DNA from: Plantactinospora alkalitolerans
GTDB lineage: Bacteria > Actinomycetota > Actinomycetes > Mycobacteriales > Micromonosporaceae
Direction of reading: 5' to 3'
Length of the DNA stretch: 64,000 nt
Assembly: GCF_015690345.1 (NCBI RefSeq)
Contig: NZ_JADPUN010000176.1
Coordinates: forward strand, 1 to 64,000
Shown here piece after piece: positions 45,585 to 56,288 of the stretch. The position numbers and the translations under genes are program-made. The stretch's first letter is position 1, and each line of letters begins with the position of its first letter. The notes below the pieces were generated by a model. That model ran no database searches and was not told the origin of the DNA. It was given only the letters and a program-made list of their open reading frames with translations.

Positions 45585-46093
45585 GCGGCGGACCACCGGC
45601 GCCGGGGCCGATCCCGGAACAGGACCCGACCGAGCGGGTGACCGGCGTCGCCGGCACGCTGGCCGAGCGGCAGGCGGCGCTGGTGGCGACGCTGACGGCG
45701 GGAGCGCCGGTACCGCCGGGATTCGACGCCCGGTTGGTCGAGGTGGCCCGCTCGGCGCTGCTCCGCAAGCGGGCCGGCGACGTCGCCCGGCACTGGCCGC
45801 TGCTCGCGGCGGGGCTCGGTGAACGCTGGCTCGCCGTCTTCGCCCGGTGGGCGGCCACCCGCCCCACCCAGGGTTCGCTGCGGGACGGCTGGGACCTGGC
45901 CCGCGGACTGGCGGGCGAGGGTCCGCTGCCGGCGCCGGCCGCCGAGGAACTCGCCGTCCGCGAGGCCCTCTGGCGGTACGACGGGACGACGGCGCCACGG
46001 CGGCGCAGACTGCCGGCGATCCGCCGCACCGACGGCGGAACGGTGCTGCAACTCGCCGGCCGGATCCGGCTCTGGTCCGATCGGAACCGGTGA
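45581..46093 (+). CDS. SCO6045-like MNIO partner protein
   Basis: 170-aa mostly helical protein: LAERQAALVATLTAG at the start, a helical middle with ALLRKRAGDVARHWPLLAAGLGERWLAVFARWA, and a basic C-terminal strand region RRRRLPAIRRTDGGTVLQLAGRIRLW. By layout it corresponds to the protein next to DUF692 in Streptomyces (SCO6045) and to the role of the small partner of MNIO enzymes. Overlap with the MNIO gene supports a complex. Confidence 0.7.
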   Translation: MSGGPPAPGPIPEQDPTERVTGVAGTLAERQAALVATLTAGAPVPPGFDARLVEVARSALLRKRAGDVARHWPLLAAGLGERWLAVFARWAATRPTQGSLRDGWDLARGLAGEGPLPAPAAEELAVREALWRYDGTTAPRRRRLPAIRRTDGGTVLQLAGRIRLWSDRNR

Positions 46094-46165
46094 CCCGACC
46101 GGCACGCTCCGGTACCCGACAACCCAAGATCCGGTTCGCGGGGCGTGCGACATAGGATGACGTGC

Positions 46166-46927
46166 ATGGATCTCGGACTCGCGGACCGGGTGTACGTGTT
46201 GACCGGCGCGTCGAAAGGCCTCGGCTTCGCCACCGCGCGGTGCCTGGTGGCCGACGGCGCCCGGGTGGTGCTCTCGGCCCGGAACGCCGATCAGGTGGCC
46301 GAGGCGGCGCGCCAGCTCGGCGGCGAGGACCGGGCGGTGGGCCTGAGCGCCGACCTGACCGATCCCGACACCGCGGCGCGGCTGGTCGACACCGCCATGG
46401 CCCGGTTCGGCCGGCTCGACGGCGCACTCGTCTCGGTCGGCGGGCCACCCCGGGCCAGCGCCGCCCAGGCGACCGACGAGCAGTGGCGGAACTCGTTCGA
46501 GACGATCTTCCTCGGCACGCTGCGGACCGCCCGGACCGTCGCGGCGGCGCTTCCCGACGGGGGCGCCATCGGCCTGGTGCTGTCCAACTCGGTCCGGGCG
46601 CCGATCCCGGGCCTCGGCATCTCGAACGGCCTGCGCCCCGGACTCGCCGGTGCCGCGAAGGACATGGCCGACGAGTACGGCCCACGCGGCGTTCGCGTGG
46701 TCAGCCTCCTTCCGGGGCGGATCCTCACCGACCGCAACCGCGAACTCTTCGCCGCCACCGGCGACGCGGACCGGGCCCGCGCCGACGCGGAGGCGGAGAT
46801 CCCGCTGCGCCGGGTCGGCGATCCGGCGGAGTTCGGCCGGGTCGCCGCGTTCGTCCTCTCCCCCGCCGCCAGCTACCTGACCGGTGTCGCCATCCCGATC
46901 GACGGCGGAGCGTTGCGGGGTCTGTGA
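46166..46927 (+). CDS. SDR-family protein with degenerate active site
   Basis: 253 aa. The cofactor loop TGASKGLG and the fold are those of a short-chain dehydrogenase, but where Y-x-x-x-K is expected the sequence reads GISNGLRPGLAG, so both catalytic residues appear replaced; SNSVRAP precedes. It may have lost dehydrogenase activity or use other residues. TAGGAT (46153-46158) is seven bases before the ATG. Confidence 0.75.
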   Translation: MDLGLADRVYVLTGASKGLGFATARCLVADGARVVLSARNADQVAEAARQLGGEDRAVGLSADLTDPDTAARLVDTAMARFGRLDGALVSVGGPPRASAAQATDEQWRNSFETIFLGTLRTARTVAAALPDGGAIGLVLSNSVRAPIPGLGISNGLRPGLAGAAKDMADEYGPRGVRVVSLLPGRILTDRNRELFAATGDADRARADAEAEIPLRRVGDPAEFGRVAAFVLSPAASYLTGVAIPIDGGALRGL

Positions 46928-47045
46928 CCAGACCGGGAATCACCCGGGGGTGTGGCAGCCGGCCCGCCGGGGCAGCGGGTGGTTGCGGTCACCCGGGCGG
47001 AACCGACCGGGCGGTCCGGATCGGAGATGGGGCAGGATCGTCGGC

Positions 47046-47723
47046 ATGGCGTCGCGGACCGCACCGGACGGCACCGGATCCGTCCGACCGAGCGGGCTGG
47101 GCCGGCGGAAGCTGCCCCGCCCGACCCCGGCCGAGTTGGCCGCGGCGGCCGACCTGCTGCTGCCGGACCTGATCGCCCCGGATCTGGACGTGCTGTTCTG
47201 CGGGATCAATCCCGGGCTCTACTCCGCCGCGACCGGGCGGCACTTCGCCCGCCCCGGTAACCGCTTCTGGCCGGCCCTGCACCGCGGCGGGTTCACCCCG
47301 CACCTGGTCGATCCCGCCGACCAGGCGGAGCTGCTGGGGTACGGGCTGGGCGTGACGAACCTGGCGGACCGGGCCAGCGCCCGGGCGGACGAGCTGACCC
47401 GGGACGAACTCGCCGAGGGCGGTCGCCGGCTGGTCGACAAGATCCGGCACTACCGGCCCCGCTGGGTGGCCGTGCTGGGCGTCACGGCGTACCGGATCGC
47501 GTTCGACCGGCGGTCGGCGGTCCTCGGCCGCCAGGACGGGACGCTCGGTGGCGCCGAACTCTGGGTACTGCCGAATCCGAGCGGACTCAACGCGCACTTC
47601 ACGCCGGCCGGACTGGCCACCGAGTTCGCGGCACTGCGGGCGGCGGTGGACCCGCACCGGCCGGCCGGCGGCGACCACCTCGACCCCGACCGTGAGCGCC
47701 CGGAGGATCAGACCGGGTCGTAG
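47046..47723 (+). CDS. mug: mismatch-specific DNA glycosylase, Mug type
   Basis: 225-aa G:T/U mismatch-specific uracil-DNA glycosylase. Signature GINPGLYSAATGRHFARPGNRFW (catalytic Asn and substrate pocket) and the late motif NPSGLNAHF are present. It removes uracil or thymine opposite guanine during base-excision repair. CAGGAT seven bases before the ATG implies leaderless expression. Its stop lies 16 bp inside the 3' end of the convergent ABC exporter gene. Confidence 0.9.
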   Translation: MASRTAPDGTGSVRPSGLGRRKLPRPTPAELAAAADLLLPDLIAPDLDVLFCGINPGLYSAATGRHFARPGNRFWPALHRGGFTPHLVDPADQAELLGYGLGVTNLADRASARADELTRDELAEGGRRLVDKIRHYRPRWVAVLGVTAYRIAFDRRSAVLGRQDGTLGGAELWVLPNPSGLNAHFTPAGLATEFAALRAAVDPHRPAGGDHLDPDRERPEDQTGS

Positions 47724-49675
47724 TCGGGACGCGGCACCGTGATCACCGGCTCGGGGCCGACCGCGTCGGCGTACGGGGCCGGCGAGTCGGCCACCGCGAA
47801 CTGCGTCCGGTACAGCTCGGCGTACAGGCCGCCGACCGCCACCAACTCGTCGTGCCGGCCCCGCTCGACGACCCGCCCGTGGTCCATGACCAGGATCTGG
47901 TCCGCCTCCCGTACGGTCGACAGCCGGTGCGCGATGACCAGCGCGGTACGACCGCTCAGCGCGACCGAGAGCGCCCGCTGCACCGCCGCCTCGGACTCCG
48001 AGTCGAGGTGCGCGGTGGCCTCGTCGAGGATGACGATCGACGGCGCCTTCAGCAGCAGCCGGGCGATCGCGATCCGCTGCTTCTCGCCGCCGGAGAACCG
48101 GTAGCCGCGTTCGCCGACCATGGTGTCGAGCCCGTCCGGCAGTTCCCGGACCAGTTCCTCGACCTGCGCGCCGCGCAACGCCGCCCAGAGTTCGTCGTCG
48201 CTCGCGTCCGGTTTGGCGTACCGGAGATTCTCCGCGATCGTCTCGTGGAACAGGTGCGAGTCCTGGGTCACCACGCCGATCGCGTCGCGGAGCGATTCCG
48301 CGGTGGCGTTCCGGACGTCCACCCCGCCGACCCGGACCTGTCCGTCGGTCACGTCGTAGACCCGGGAGACCAGCATCGAGGTGGTGGACTTGCCGGCGCC
48401 GGACGGTCCCACCAACGCCACCATCTGCCCCGGCTCGACGGTGAACGAGACTCCGCGCAGCACGGGCTCGTTGACCGTCCGGTCGAGGGCGGCGACGTCC
48501 TCCAGCGAGGCGAGCGACACCTCGGCGGCGCTCGGGTAGCGGAACCGGACGTCCCGGAACTCCAGTCGCCCGGCGCCGCGCGGAATGGCCACGGCGTCCG
48601 GCCGCTCCGCGATGGACGGGGTGAGGTCGAGCACCTCGAAGACCCGGTCGAAGGAGACCAGCGCGCTCATCACGTCGACCCGGACGTTCGACAGTGCGGT
48701 CAGCGGGCCGTAGAGGCGGGTCAGCAGGAGGGCGAGGGTGACCACGGTGCCGGCGCTCACGTTGCCGCGTACGGCGAGCCAGCCGCCGAGCCCGTAGGTC
48801 AGCGCCTGGGCCAGCGAGGCGACCAGCAGCATCGCGACGAAGAACGTCCGGGAGTACATCGCGGACTGGATGCCGATGTCGCGGACCCGTTCGGCCCGGT
48901 CCCCGAACCGCCGTGCCTCGACGTCCGGGCGGCCGAAGAGCTTGACCAGCAGCGCTCCCGCCACCCCGAACCGCTCGGTCATGGTGGCGTTCATCTTCGC
49001 GTCGAGGTCGTACGACTCCCGGGTGATCTCCGCCAGGCGCTTGCCGACCCGTCGGGCCGGAATGATGAAGATCGGCAGCAGTACCAGGGAGAGCGCGGTG
49101 ATCTGCCAGGAGAGCGTGAACATGACGGCGGCGGTGAGCACCAGTTGGATGATGTTGCTGACCACCCCGGACAGGGTGCTGGTGAAGGCCCGCTGGGCGC
49201 CCGTCACGTCGTTGTTGATCCGGCTGACCAGTGCTCCGGTCTGGGTCCGGGTGAAGAACTGCAGGGGCATCCGCTGCACGTGGTCGTAGACCCGGGTCCG
49301 CAGGTTGAGGATGATCCCCTCGCCGATCCGGGCCGAGTACCACCGCTGGGCCAGCGAGAGCAGTGCGTCGACCACCGCGAGGCCGGCGATCACCAGGGCC
49401 AGCCGGATCACCAGGCTGCCGGCGTCCGACCCGCCCTTGGAGATGGCGTTGATGACGTCACCGGCCAGCACCGGTGTCGCCACCCCGATGACCGCGGCGA
49501 AGACCACGGTGACCAGGAACACTGCGATGTCGCGCCGGTAGGGACGGGCGAACTCGACGACCCGTCGTACGCCGCGCCGGGTGACCCGGTGGGCGGTGAC
49601 CTCGTCGCCGTTGCGCAAGGAGCGCAGCATGCCCCAACCGCCCATGCCGCCGCCAGGGCCCATCCCGTTCACCAC
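47708..49675 (-). CDS. ABC exporter, fused membrane and ATPase domains
   Basis: 655-aa half-transporter. Six helices lie in residues about 55-340, then ATPase motifs GPSGAGKST, YRFSGGEKQRIAIAR, IVILDEATAHLD and IAHRL. Such homodimers export drugs, lipids or peptides. The N-terminus is Gly/Met rich (GMGPGGGMGGWGM). GTG at 49675 has GGGAGG six bases upstream. Convergent with and overlapping the mug gene by 16 bp. Confidence 0.92.
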   Translation of the reverse strand: MVNGMGPGGGMGGWGMLRSLRNGDEVTAHRVTRRGVRRVVEFARPYRRDIAVFLVTVVFAAVIGVATPVLAGDVINAISKGGSDAGSLVIRLALVIAGLAVVDALLSLAQRWYSARIGEGIILNLRTRVYDHVQRMPLQFFTRTQTGALVSRINNDVTGAQRAFTSTLSGVVSNIIQLVLTAAVMFTLSWQITALSLVLLPIFIIPARRVGKRLAEITRESYDLDAKMNATMTERFGVAGALLVKLFGRPDVEARRFGDRAERVRDIGIQSAMYSRTFFVAMLLVASLAQALTYGLGGWLAVRGNVSAGTVVTLALLLTRLYGPLTALSNVRVDVMSALVSFDRVFEVLDLTPSIAERPDAVAIPRGAGRLEFRDVRFRYPSAAEVSLASLEDVAALDRTVNEPVLRGVSFTVEPGQMVALVGPSGAGKSTTSMLVSRVYDVTDGQVRVGGVDVRNATAESLRDAIGVVTQDSHLFHETIAENLRYAKPDASDDELWAALRGAQVEELVRELPDGLDTMVGERGYRFSGGEKQRIAIARLLLKAPSIVILDEATAHLDSESEAAVQRALSVALSGRTALVIAHRLSTVREADQILVMDHGRVVERGRHDELVAVGGLYAELYRTQFAVADSPAPYADAVGPEPVITVPRPDYDPV

Positions 49676-49806
49676 GCACGACCTCCCACTCTTCGACGAC
49701 TACGACAACCGGAGTGGCGGCCCGAATCTTCCCGAATCTTCTCCCATGATCAATCACCTGCCGCGCCGTCGGCGTCCAGGCTATTCGCCGGCTCTGACAG
49801 GACCGG

Positions 49807-50568
49807 TTATTCGCCGGCCCCCGCAAGATCACGCAGGCGGCGGGTCTGCGCCTCGCGCTCGGCCCGCTGCTGGGCCGCCGGGGAGCGGCCGGCCGCGCCG
49901 GCGAGCAGGGCTTTGATCTCCACCACCGCGTTCCGGTTGCCGGCCAGGATCGCGCCGACGAGATCCTCGACCGCCGCGTCGAGTTCGGCCGGCGGCACGA
50001 CCACGGTGGCCAGGCCGAGCTGCTCGGCCTCGACCGCGTCGATCCGTCGACCGGTGACACAGATCTCCAGCGCCCGGGCGTAGCCGACCAGGTCCACCAG
50101 CCGCTTCGTGCCGGCGAGGTCGGGCACCAGGCCGAGCGCGACCTCGGCCATCGAGAACCTCGCGTCGTCGGTCAGTACCCGGAAGTCGCAGGCCAGGGCG
50201 AGTTGGAAGCCCGCGCCGATCGCATGCCCCTGCACCGCCGCGATCGAGAGAAGATCGGGGCGGTGCAGCCAGGTGAATCCGGCCTGGAATCCGGCAATGC
50301 GATCGGCGCACTCCTCCGGAGACAGCGCGGCCAGCGCCGCCAGCGAGTTCCCTGCCGCCGGGTCGTTGACGACCGACAGGTCGAGCCCGGCGGAAAAGGC
50401 CCGACCCTCGCCCCGCACCACCACGACCCGTACATCGCCTGGGAGATCCCGGGAGAAGTCATACATCGCCCGCCACATGTCGGGCGTCTGTGCGTTGAGA
50501 ACGTCGGGCCGGCACAACGTCACTGTCGCGACCGGCCCGTCGCAATTCACTCGTACGCCGACGGTCAC
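49807..50568 (-). CDS. enoyl-CoA hydratase/isomerase family protein
   Basis: 253-aa crotonase-fold protein. GRAFSAGLDLSVV and GHAIGAGFQLALACDFRV form the oxyanion hole; a glutamate in SMAEVALGLVPDLAGTKRL sits at the usual catalytic position. It hydrates or isomerises enoyl-CoA in fatty-acid oxidation or a related pathway. GTG at 50568 is the likely start. No other beta-oxidation gene adjoins it. Confidence 0.87.
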   Translation of the reverse strand: MTVGVRVNCDGPVATVTLCRPDVLNAQTPDMWRAMYDFSRDLPGDVRVVVVRGEGRAFSAGLDLSVVNDPAAGNSLAALAALSPEECADRIAGFQAGFTWLHRPDLLSIAAVQGHAIGAGFQLALACDFRVLTDDARFSMAEVALGLVPDLAGTKRLVDLVGYARALEICVTGRRIDAVEAEQLGLATVVVPPAELDAAVEDLVGAILAGNRNAVVEIKALLAGAAGRSPAAQQRAEREAQTRRLRDLAGAGE

Positions 50569-50614
50569 GAATGATTCCGCTGGCGTTCGGATCCGGACCA
50601 GGCTGCTGAGCGGG

Positions 50615-50842
50615 TCACGCCTTCTTACGACGACGAGCGCCGCCACGCTGACGAAGCTGTACACCAGACTCGGTGAGCACCCGGTGGATGAACCCGTAGG
50701 AACGGCCGGTCGAGGCCGCCAGGGCGCGGATGCTTTCGCCGGAGGTATACCGCTTGACCAGGTCCTTGGCGAGCGTCTGACGCTCGGCTCCGACGATCCT
50801 GCGACCCTTCTCAGTGCTGGTGGCTGTGCCAGTGGCTGCCAT
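50615..50842 (-). CDS. small helix-turn-helix DNA-binding protein
   Basis: 75 aa: AERQTLAKDLVKRYTSGESIRALAASTGRSYGFIHRVLTESGV is a resolvase-like HTH, followed by a basic tail QRGGARRRKKA. Such small HTH proteins are widely conserved in actinomycetes; targets are unknown. GAGG is seven bases before the ATG. Probably a nucleoid- or promoter-binding protein. Confidence 0.8.
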   Translation of the reverse strand: MAATGTATSTEKGRRIVGAERQTLAKDLVKRYTSGESIRALAASTGRSYGFIHRVLTESGVQLRQRGGARRRKKA

Positions 50843-51052
50843 GTTGATTCCTCACGTCCCAGACTGTGCGGTTCGATACGGTCCCACCTATTAGACCGCC
50901 TCGAACGATCATGCGCTAGATATCAACTCTTCGCCAACCGACACGCACAGCAGTGTCAGTTTCCCGATTGAGTGATTGCGCCGACCGCGCCATCCGTCCT
51001 CGCCGGGAAGATTCCACCACACCCGTGCGGCGGTATGCGTCCTGGTCGGTCG

Positions 51053-51185
51053 TGTTGCCAGCCCGCGCGGTCGGAGTTTCCGCACCCGTAACGCGAGTTT
51101 CCTTCCGATGCGGTGAAGTTCCGCTGCCCGCAGATCGAGTTTCCATCCCGGCCCACGAAGTCCGGCTCGCGTCGGTCGAGTTTCC
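51053..51185. repeat. 21-bp phased GAGTTTCC array
   Basis: The octamer GAGTTTCC or close variants starts at 51074, 51095, 51115, 51137, 51157 and 51178, with a weaker copy at 51053, so the interval is 20-22 bp, two helical turns. Between them the sequence is not conserved. It fills part of the 409-bp gap 50843-51251 in front of the CadD-like gene and is not explained by any gene there. Confidence 0.7.
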
Positions 51186-51251
51186 GTCTCCTGCTCGGAT
51201 TCAGTCGGACGGATTCCGCAGAATGGTGACTACCCCCGTACGGTGTCGCAT

Positions 51252-51857
51252 GTGGCAGATCAAGTCGGCATCGTGGCGAGCGCCGTGGCCATCTTCGCCG
51301 CCACCGACATCGACGACATTGTCGTACTGACCGTCCTCTTCGTGACCTCGCGCACGGCGGGCCGGCCGCGACCCTGGCAGATCGTCGTCGGTCAGTACGC
51401 CGGAATCGGCGCACTGGTCGCCGCCAGCCTGGCGGCAGCGGCGGGGTTGCTGGTGGTGCCGGAACCGTGGACCGGCCTTCTCGGCCTGCTGCCGGTGGCG
51501 CTCGGCGTACGGGCCCTGCTGCGCCGGACCGACGACGACACGGGTACGCCGAAGGTGGTCACCGGGGCGCTCGGGGTGGCCGGAGTGACGATCGCCAACG
51601 GCGCGGACAACATCGCCGTCTACGTGCCGGTGTTCCGGGCCCTCGGTCCGGGCGGAGTCGGAACGTACCTGGTGGTCTTCGTCGGCCTGATCGCGCTCTG
51701 GTGCGCGGCGGCCGCCTGGCTGGGCAGCCACTCCCGGGTGATCCGGCTGGTGGACCGGGTGGGCCACTGGCTGGTACCGGTGGTCTTCATCGGCATCGGG
51801 CTGGTCATCCTGGTCAGCTCCGGCGTCCTGGGCCGGCTCACCGGTCTCGGCGGCTGA
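51252..51857 (+). CDS. CadD-family cadmium resistance transporter
   Basis: 201-aa membrane protein with about six helices; FAATDIDDIVVLTVLF in the first helix and IANGADNIAVYVPVF are the family motifs. CadD-like proteins remove cadmium or are related to LysE-type exporters. GTG at 51252 lies seven bases after TACGGT (51239-51244), leaderless. Substrate is by family only. Confidence 0.8.
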   Translation: MADQVGIVASAVAIFAATDIDDIVVLTVLFVTSRTAGRPRPWQIVVGQYAGIGALVAASLAAAAGLLVVPEPWTGLLGLLPVALGVRALLRRTDDDTGTPKVVTGALGVAGVTIANGADNIAVYVPVFRALGPGGVGTYLVVFVGLIALWCAAAAWLGSHSRVIRLVDRVGHWLVPVVFIGIGLVILVSSGVLGRLTGLGG

Positions 51858-51884
51858 CCACCGGGTGGGCCGGCCCGCCGGTGG

Positions 51885-53492
<1,608 letters not shown>

Positions 53493-53698
53493 CTCGGAGA
53501 ACTCGCTCTCGGGGTCGAAGGCTGACTCAGGGCACACAAACCAGCCGGCGGACCCGTCGATCCGTCGGCGCGGGGCGTTCAGCCTTCGCAGAGCAGCACG
53601 ACACCGATTGTACCGGGCGGCTCGGAGAAGCCGTCCACGGATTACCAATCAAGATCATCGGGTATCGCCATCACCACAATCGGGCGATCGGGGATGTG

Positions 53699-54601
53699 AT
53701 GGAACTCAACGAGGACGCACGCATCGATACCAGCCAGGTGGAGGACCGGCGCGGTTCTTCCGGCGGTGGAATGGCCGGGCTCCCCATCTCCGGCCGGGGA
53801 GGACTGATCGGCCTGGTGATCACCGTGCTGGTGGCGCTGGCCGGCGGCGGCTTCGGGATCAGCCAACTGACCGGGGACGGTGGGGACCAGGGCGACAACA
53901 CGGCGCTCGAACAGCGGTGCGCCGCCGACGACGCCCTCCGCCACCTCGACTGCCGCAACAACCTCTTCATCAACTCCATCCAGACGTACTGGCAGCGGGC
54001 GCTGCCGGAGCACTTCGACCGGCCGTACCAGCAGTCCGACACCGTCTTCTTCGAGCAGGCGGTGAGCAGCGGCTGCGGCCAGGCCGACTCGGGTGTGGGG
54101 CCGTTCTACTGCCCCCTCGACGACAAGGTCTACATCGACCTGAGCTTCTACAAGGTGCTGGCCGAACAGCTCGGCGCGCCCGGCGAGTTCGCCCAGCCGT
54201 ACGTCCTGGCGCACGAGTACGGCCACCACGTGCAGGACCTGCTCGGCACCGAGGCCCGGGTACGCGAGCAGCGGGAGCAGAGCCCGGACGACGCCAACCA
54301 GCTCTCGGTGCTGCTGGAACTCCAGGCGGACTGCTACGCGGGCGCCTGGGCGAAGAACGCCACCGGCACCGCCGACGACCGGGGGGTGAAGATCTTCAAG
54401 AGCCTCAGCGGGCAGGACATCCAGGAGGGCCTGGACACGGCGGCGGCGATCGGCGACGACGCGATCCAGCGGAAGTCCGGCGGCCGGATCGACGAGTCAC
54501 AGTTCACCCACGGCAGCTCGGCGGACCGGCAGAAGTGGTTCAACACCGGCTACCAGAACGGGAACCCGACCGCCTGCGACACCTTCAAGGCCGCCGGCTG
54601 A
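53699..54601 (+). CDS. YpfJ-type neutral zinc metallopeptidase
   Basis: 300 aa. A short N-terminus and membrane helix (about residues 35-58), then an extracytoplasmic domain with zinc motif H-E-Y-G-H at 172-176 and a third ligand candidate in LELQADCYAGAW. Three cysteine pairs fit an exported domain. Substrates are not known. ATG at 53699 is preferred over the GTG three bases earlier. Confidence 0.88.
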   Translation: MELNEDARIDTSQVEDRRGSSGGGMAGLPISGRGGLIGLVITVLVALAGGGFGISQLTGDGGDQGDNTALEQRCAADDALRHLDCRNNLFINSIQTYWQRALPEHFDRPYQQSDTVFFEQAVSSGCGQADSGVGPFYCPLDDKVYIDLSFYKVLAEQLGAPGEFAQPYVLAHEYGHHVQDLLGTEARVREQREQSPDDANQLSVLLELQADCYAGAWAKNATGTADDRGVKIFKSLSGQDIQEGLDTAAAIGDDAIQRKSGGRIDESQFTHGSSADRQKWFNTGYQNGNPTACDTFKAAG

Positions 54602-54652
54602 ACCACCCGGCCCCGCCAGGACGGGCCGGCGCCCCGGCGCCCCGGCCGGAAC

Positions 54653-55303
54653 TCACCCCGGGTCCCGGACCAGCACGAGTACCGCGCGGGCGGCGGCGAC
54701 CGCGTCGACCAGAACCGCGTGTCGGGGTTCGGCCACGTCGAGCAGGCGTTCCGCCCGCAGCGGCACCAGCGGCGCCAACCGCCGGTCGGCGAGGATCCCG
54801 TCGACCGCCCGCCGGTCGCCACCGGCCACCAGCGCCGCGAGCCGGTCGGCCTCCGGCAGCAGCAGCCGGACCGCCAACTCCGCCGCGTCCGCCAGGGCCG
54901 CCTTCGCCTGGTTGTCCCGCCGCCGGGCGAAGCGCTGCTGGGACCAGCCACCGGCGGCGGTACGCCCCTGGACGTACCGGGTGTCCACCTTGGACACCAC
55001 GAGCCGCCCGCCGTCGGCGACGCCGACCGCGACGGCGCCCTTGCGGGCCAGCAGCAGGCCCAGCCGGCGCGGCGCCCCGACGGCCGCGAGGAATCCGGCG
55101 AGGTCGTCGGCGCCGGGCATCCCCGGTGGCGGATGCAGGACGGCGGTGGTGCCGTCCGGGGCGGCGAGCCGGAGCCCGTCCGGTCCCGGGCCGATCTCCG
55201 GCGGCCCGCCGTGGCGCTCGGTGAAGCCCTCGATCCAGCGCGCCATCCGGGCCGGCGGGACGTCCACCCACCGGCCACCTCCGGCAGCGGGGCGGCTGTT
55301 CAT
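54653..55303 (-). CDS. acVLRF1 family peptidyl-tRNA hydrolase
   Basis: 216 aa with the actinobacterial VLRF1 hallmark YVQGRTAAGGWSQQRFARRRDNQA near residues 110-133, in which the glutamine is thought to act in release of nascent peptides from peptidyl-tRNA, as in eukaryotic Vms1. It acts in ribosome quality control. TACGGT (55310-55315) six bases before the ATG suggests leaderless transcription. Confidence 0.88.
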   Translation of the reverse strand: MNSRPAAGGGRWVDVPPARMARWIEGFTERHGGPPEIGPGPDGLRLAAPDGTTAVLHPPPGMPGADDLAGFLAAVGAPRRLGLLLARKGAVAVGVADGGRLVVSKVDTRYVQGRTAAGGWSQQRFARRRDNQAKAALADAAELAVRLLLPEADRLAALVAGGDRRAVDGILADRRLAPLVPLRAERLLDVAEPRHAVLVDAVAAARAVLVLVRDPG

Positions 55304-55328
55304 GCCCAGACCGTACGGCACCGCCGGA

Positions 55329-55955
55329 TCAGCGCAGCAGAAGTTCGACGGCGAGCACCGCGACCAGGACGCTGGAGACGAGCGCGGTGCCCAGCCGACC
55401 CCGGGGCCCGGCCAGCAGGCGGCCGAGCAGCGAACCACCGGAGGCGACCAGCAACTGCCAACTCGCCGACGCACCGAACGCGGCGGCCACGAACACCACC
55501 TCCCCGCCCGCCGGCCAGTCCACGGCCGCCCGCCGACCGAGCACCAGTGCGGCGAAGTAGAGGACCGTCATCGGATTCAGCAGGGTCAGCGCCAGCAACC
55601 CGCCGTACGCCCGGAGCGGCGTGCCCAGACTGCGATCGGTGGAAGCGGCCCGACCCGGATCGCGGCGGTGCCGGAGGGCGCCGTAGGCACCGGAGACGGC
55701 CAGCCCGAGCAGCACGGCGACGGCGGTCCAGCGCAGCGGCTCGGCGACCGGTTCGACCAGACCCGCGAGCGCGGCGCCACCGAGCACGGCGACGGCGGCG
55801 TAGAGCCCGTCGGCGCTGGCCACCCCGAGGGCTGCCGCCGCACCCACCCGGATCGAGGTACGCGCGGTCAGACCGATCACCAGAATCGCGATGGCTCCGA
55901 CCGGTACGGCAATGCCGTACCCGGCCAGCAGGCCGGCGACGAACGCGTCGGTCAC
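55329..55955 (-). CDS. LysE/RhtB-family amino acid exporter
   Basis: 208 aa, about six helices. The start VTDAFVAGLLAGYGIAVPVGAIAIL is the family's first-helix signature and NPMTVLYFAALVL sits in the middle helix. It should export an amino acid or similar compound. GTG at 55955 is chosen to begin at this motif; an earlier GTG at 55991 is possible. The acVLRF1 gene starts 26 bp after its stop. Confidence 0.85.
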   Translation of the reverse strand: MTDAFVAGLLAGYGIAVPVGAIAILVIGLTARTSIRVGAAAALGVASADGLYAAVAVLGGAALAGLVEPVAEPLRWTAVAVLLGLAVSGAYGALRHRRDPGRAASTDRSLGTPLRAYGGLLALTLLNPMTVLYFAALVLGRRAAVDWPAGGEVVFVAAAFGASASWQLLVASGGSLLGRLLAGPRGRLGTALVSSVLVAVLAVELLLR

Positions 55956-56288
55956 GACGGCGGAGGGCTGATCGGCACCGGACCGGCGCACCGCTGCTGT
56001 CGCCGGGCGGCCGAGGCCACGACGGCGGAAGCACTGGTGCGGAAGGTCGGCGCGATCATGTGCTGATTCTGGCGCGGAGCCGGCCGTCCCGCGACGGATT
56101 ATCCGGGCCCGGACCGTACCGAGCAGCGACCGTACCGCCTCCAGCGGCCACCGGATCGCCCCGGATCCCTTGGCTGGCGGAACCGCGATCGGGCGCCACT
56201 GGTCTATCTATCGACAGCGTGACATAGATACCATTTGAAACCTGAGTGTCCTTCAGGTATGCCCGGACGCCGGCGGAAGGATCCCCCC
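55956..56288 (+). promoter_or_regulatory. leader of the penicillin-acylase-family gene
   Basis: 333 bp without a gene. TATCTAT (56205-56211) and ATAGATA (56224-56230) form an inverted repeat in an unusually AT-rich stretch, and ACCTGA/TCAGGT (56240-56245/56253-56258) forms a small leader hairpin. The AT-rich part is the most promoter-like; no sigma consensus is secure. Confidence 0.45.

Noticed and set aside
47852-50083. 743-codon plus-strand frame opposite the ABC exporter
   Set aside because: Low-complexity Arg/Gly composition, antisense to a clear transporter.
51053-51185. The phased array as a CRISPR-like locus
   Set aside because: Repeats are only eight bases and spacers about 13 bases, far below CRISPR sizes, and no cas genes are near.
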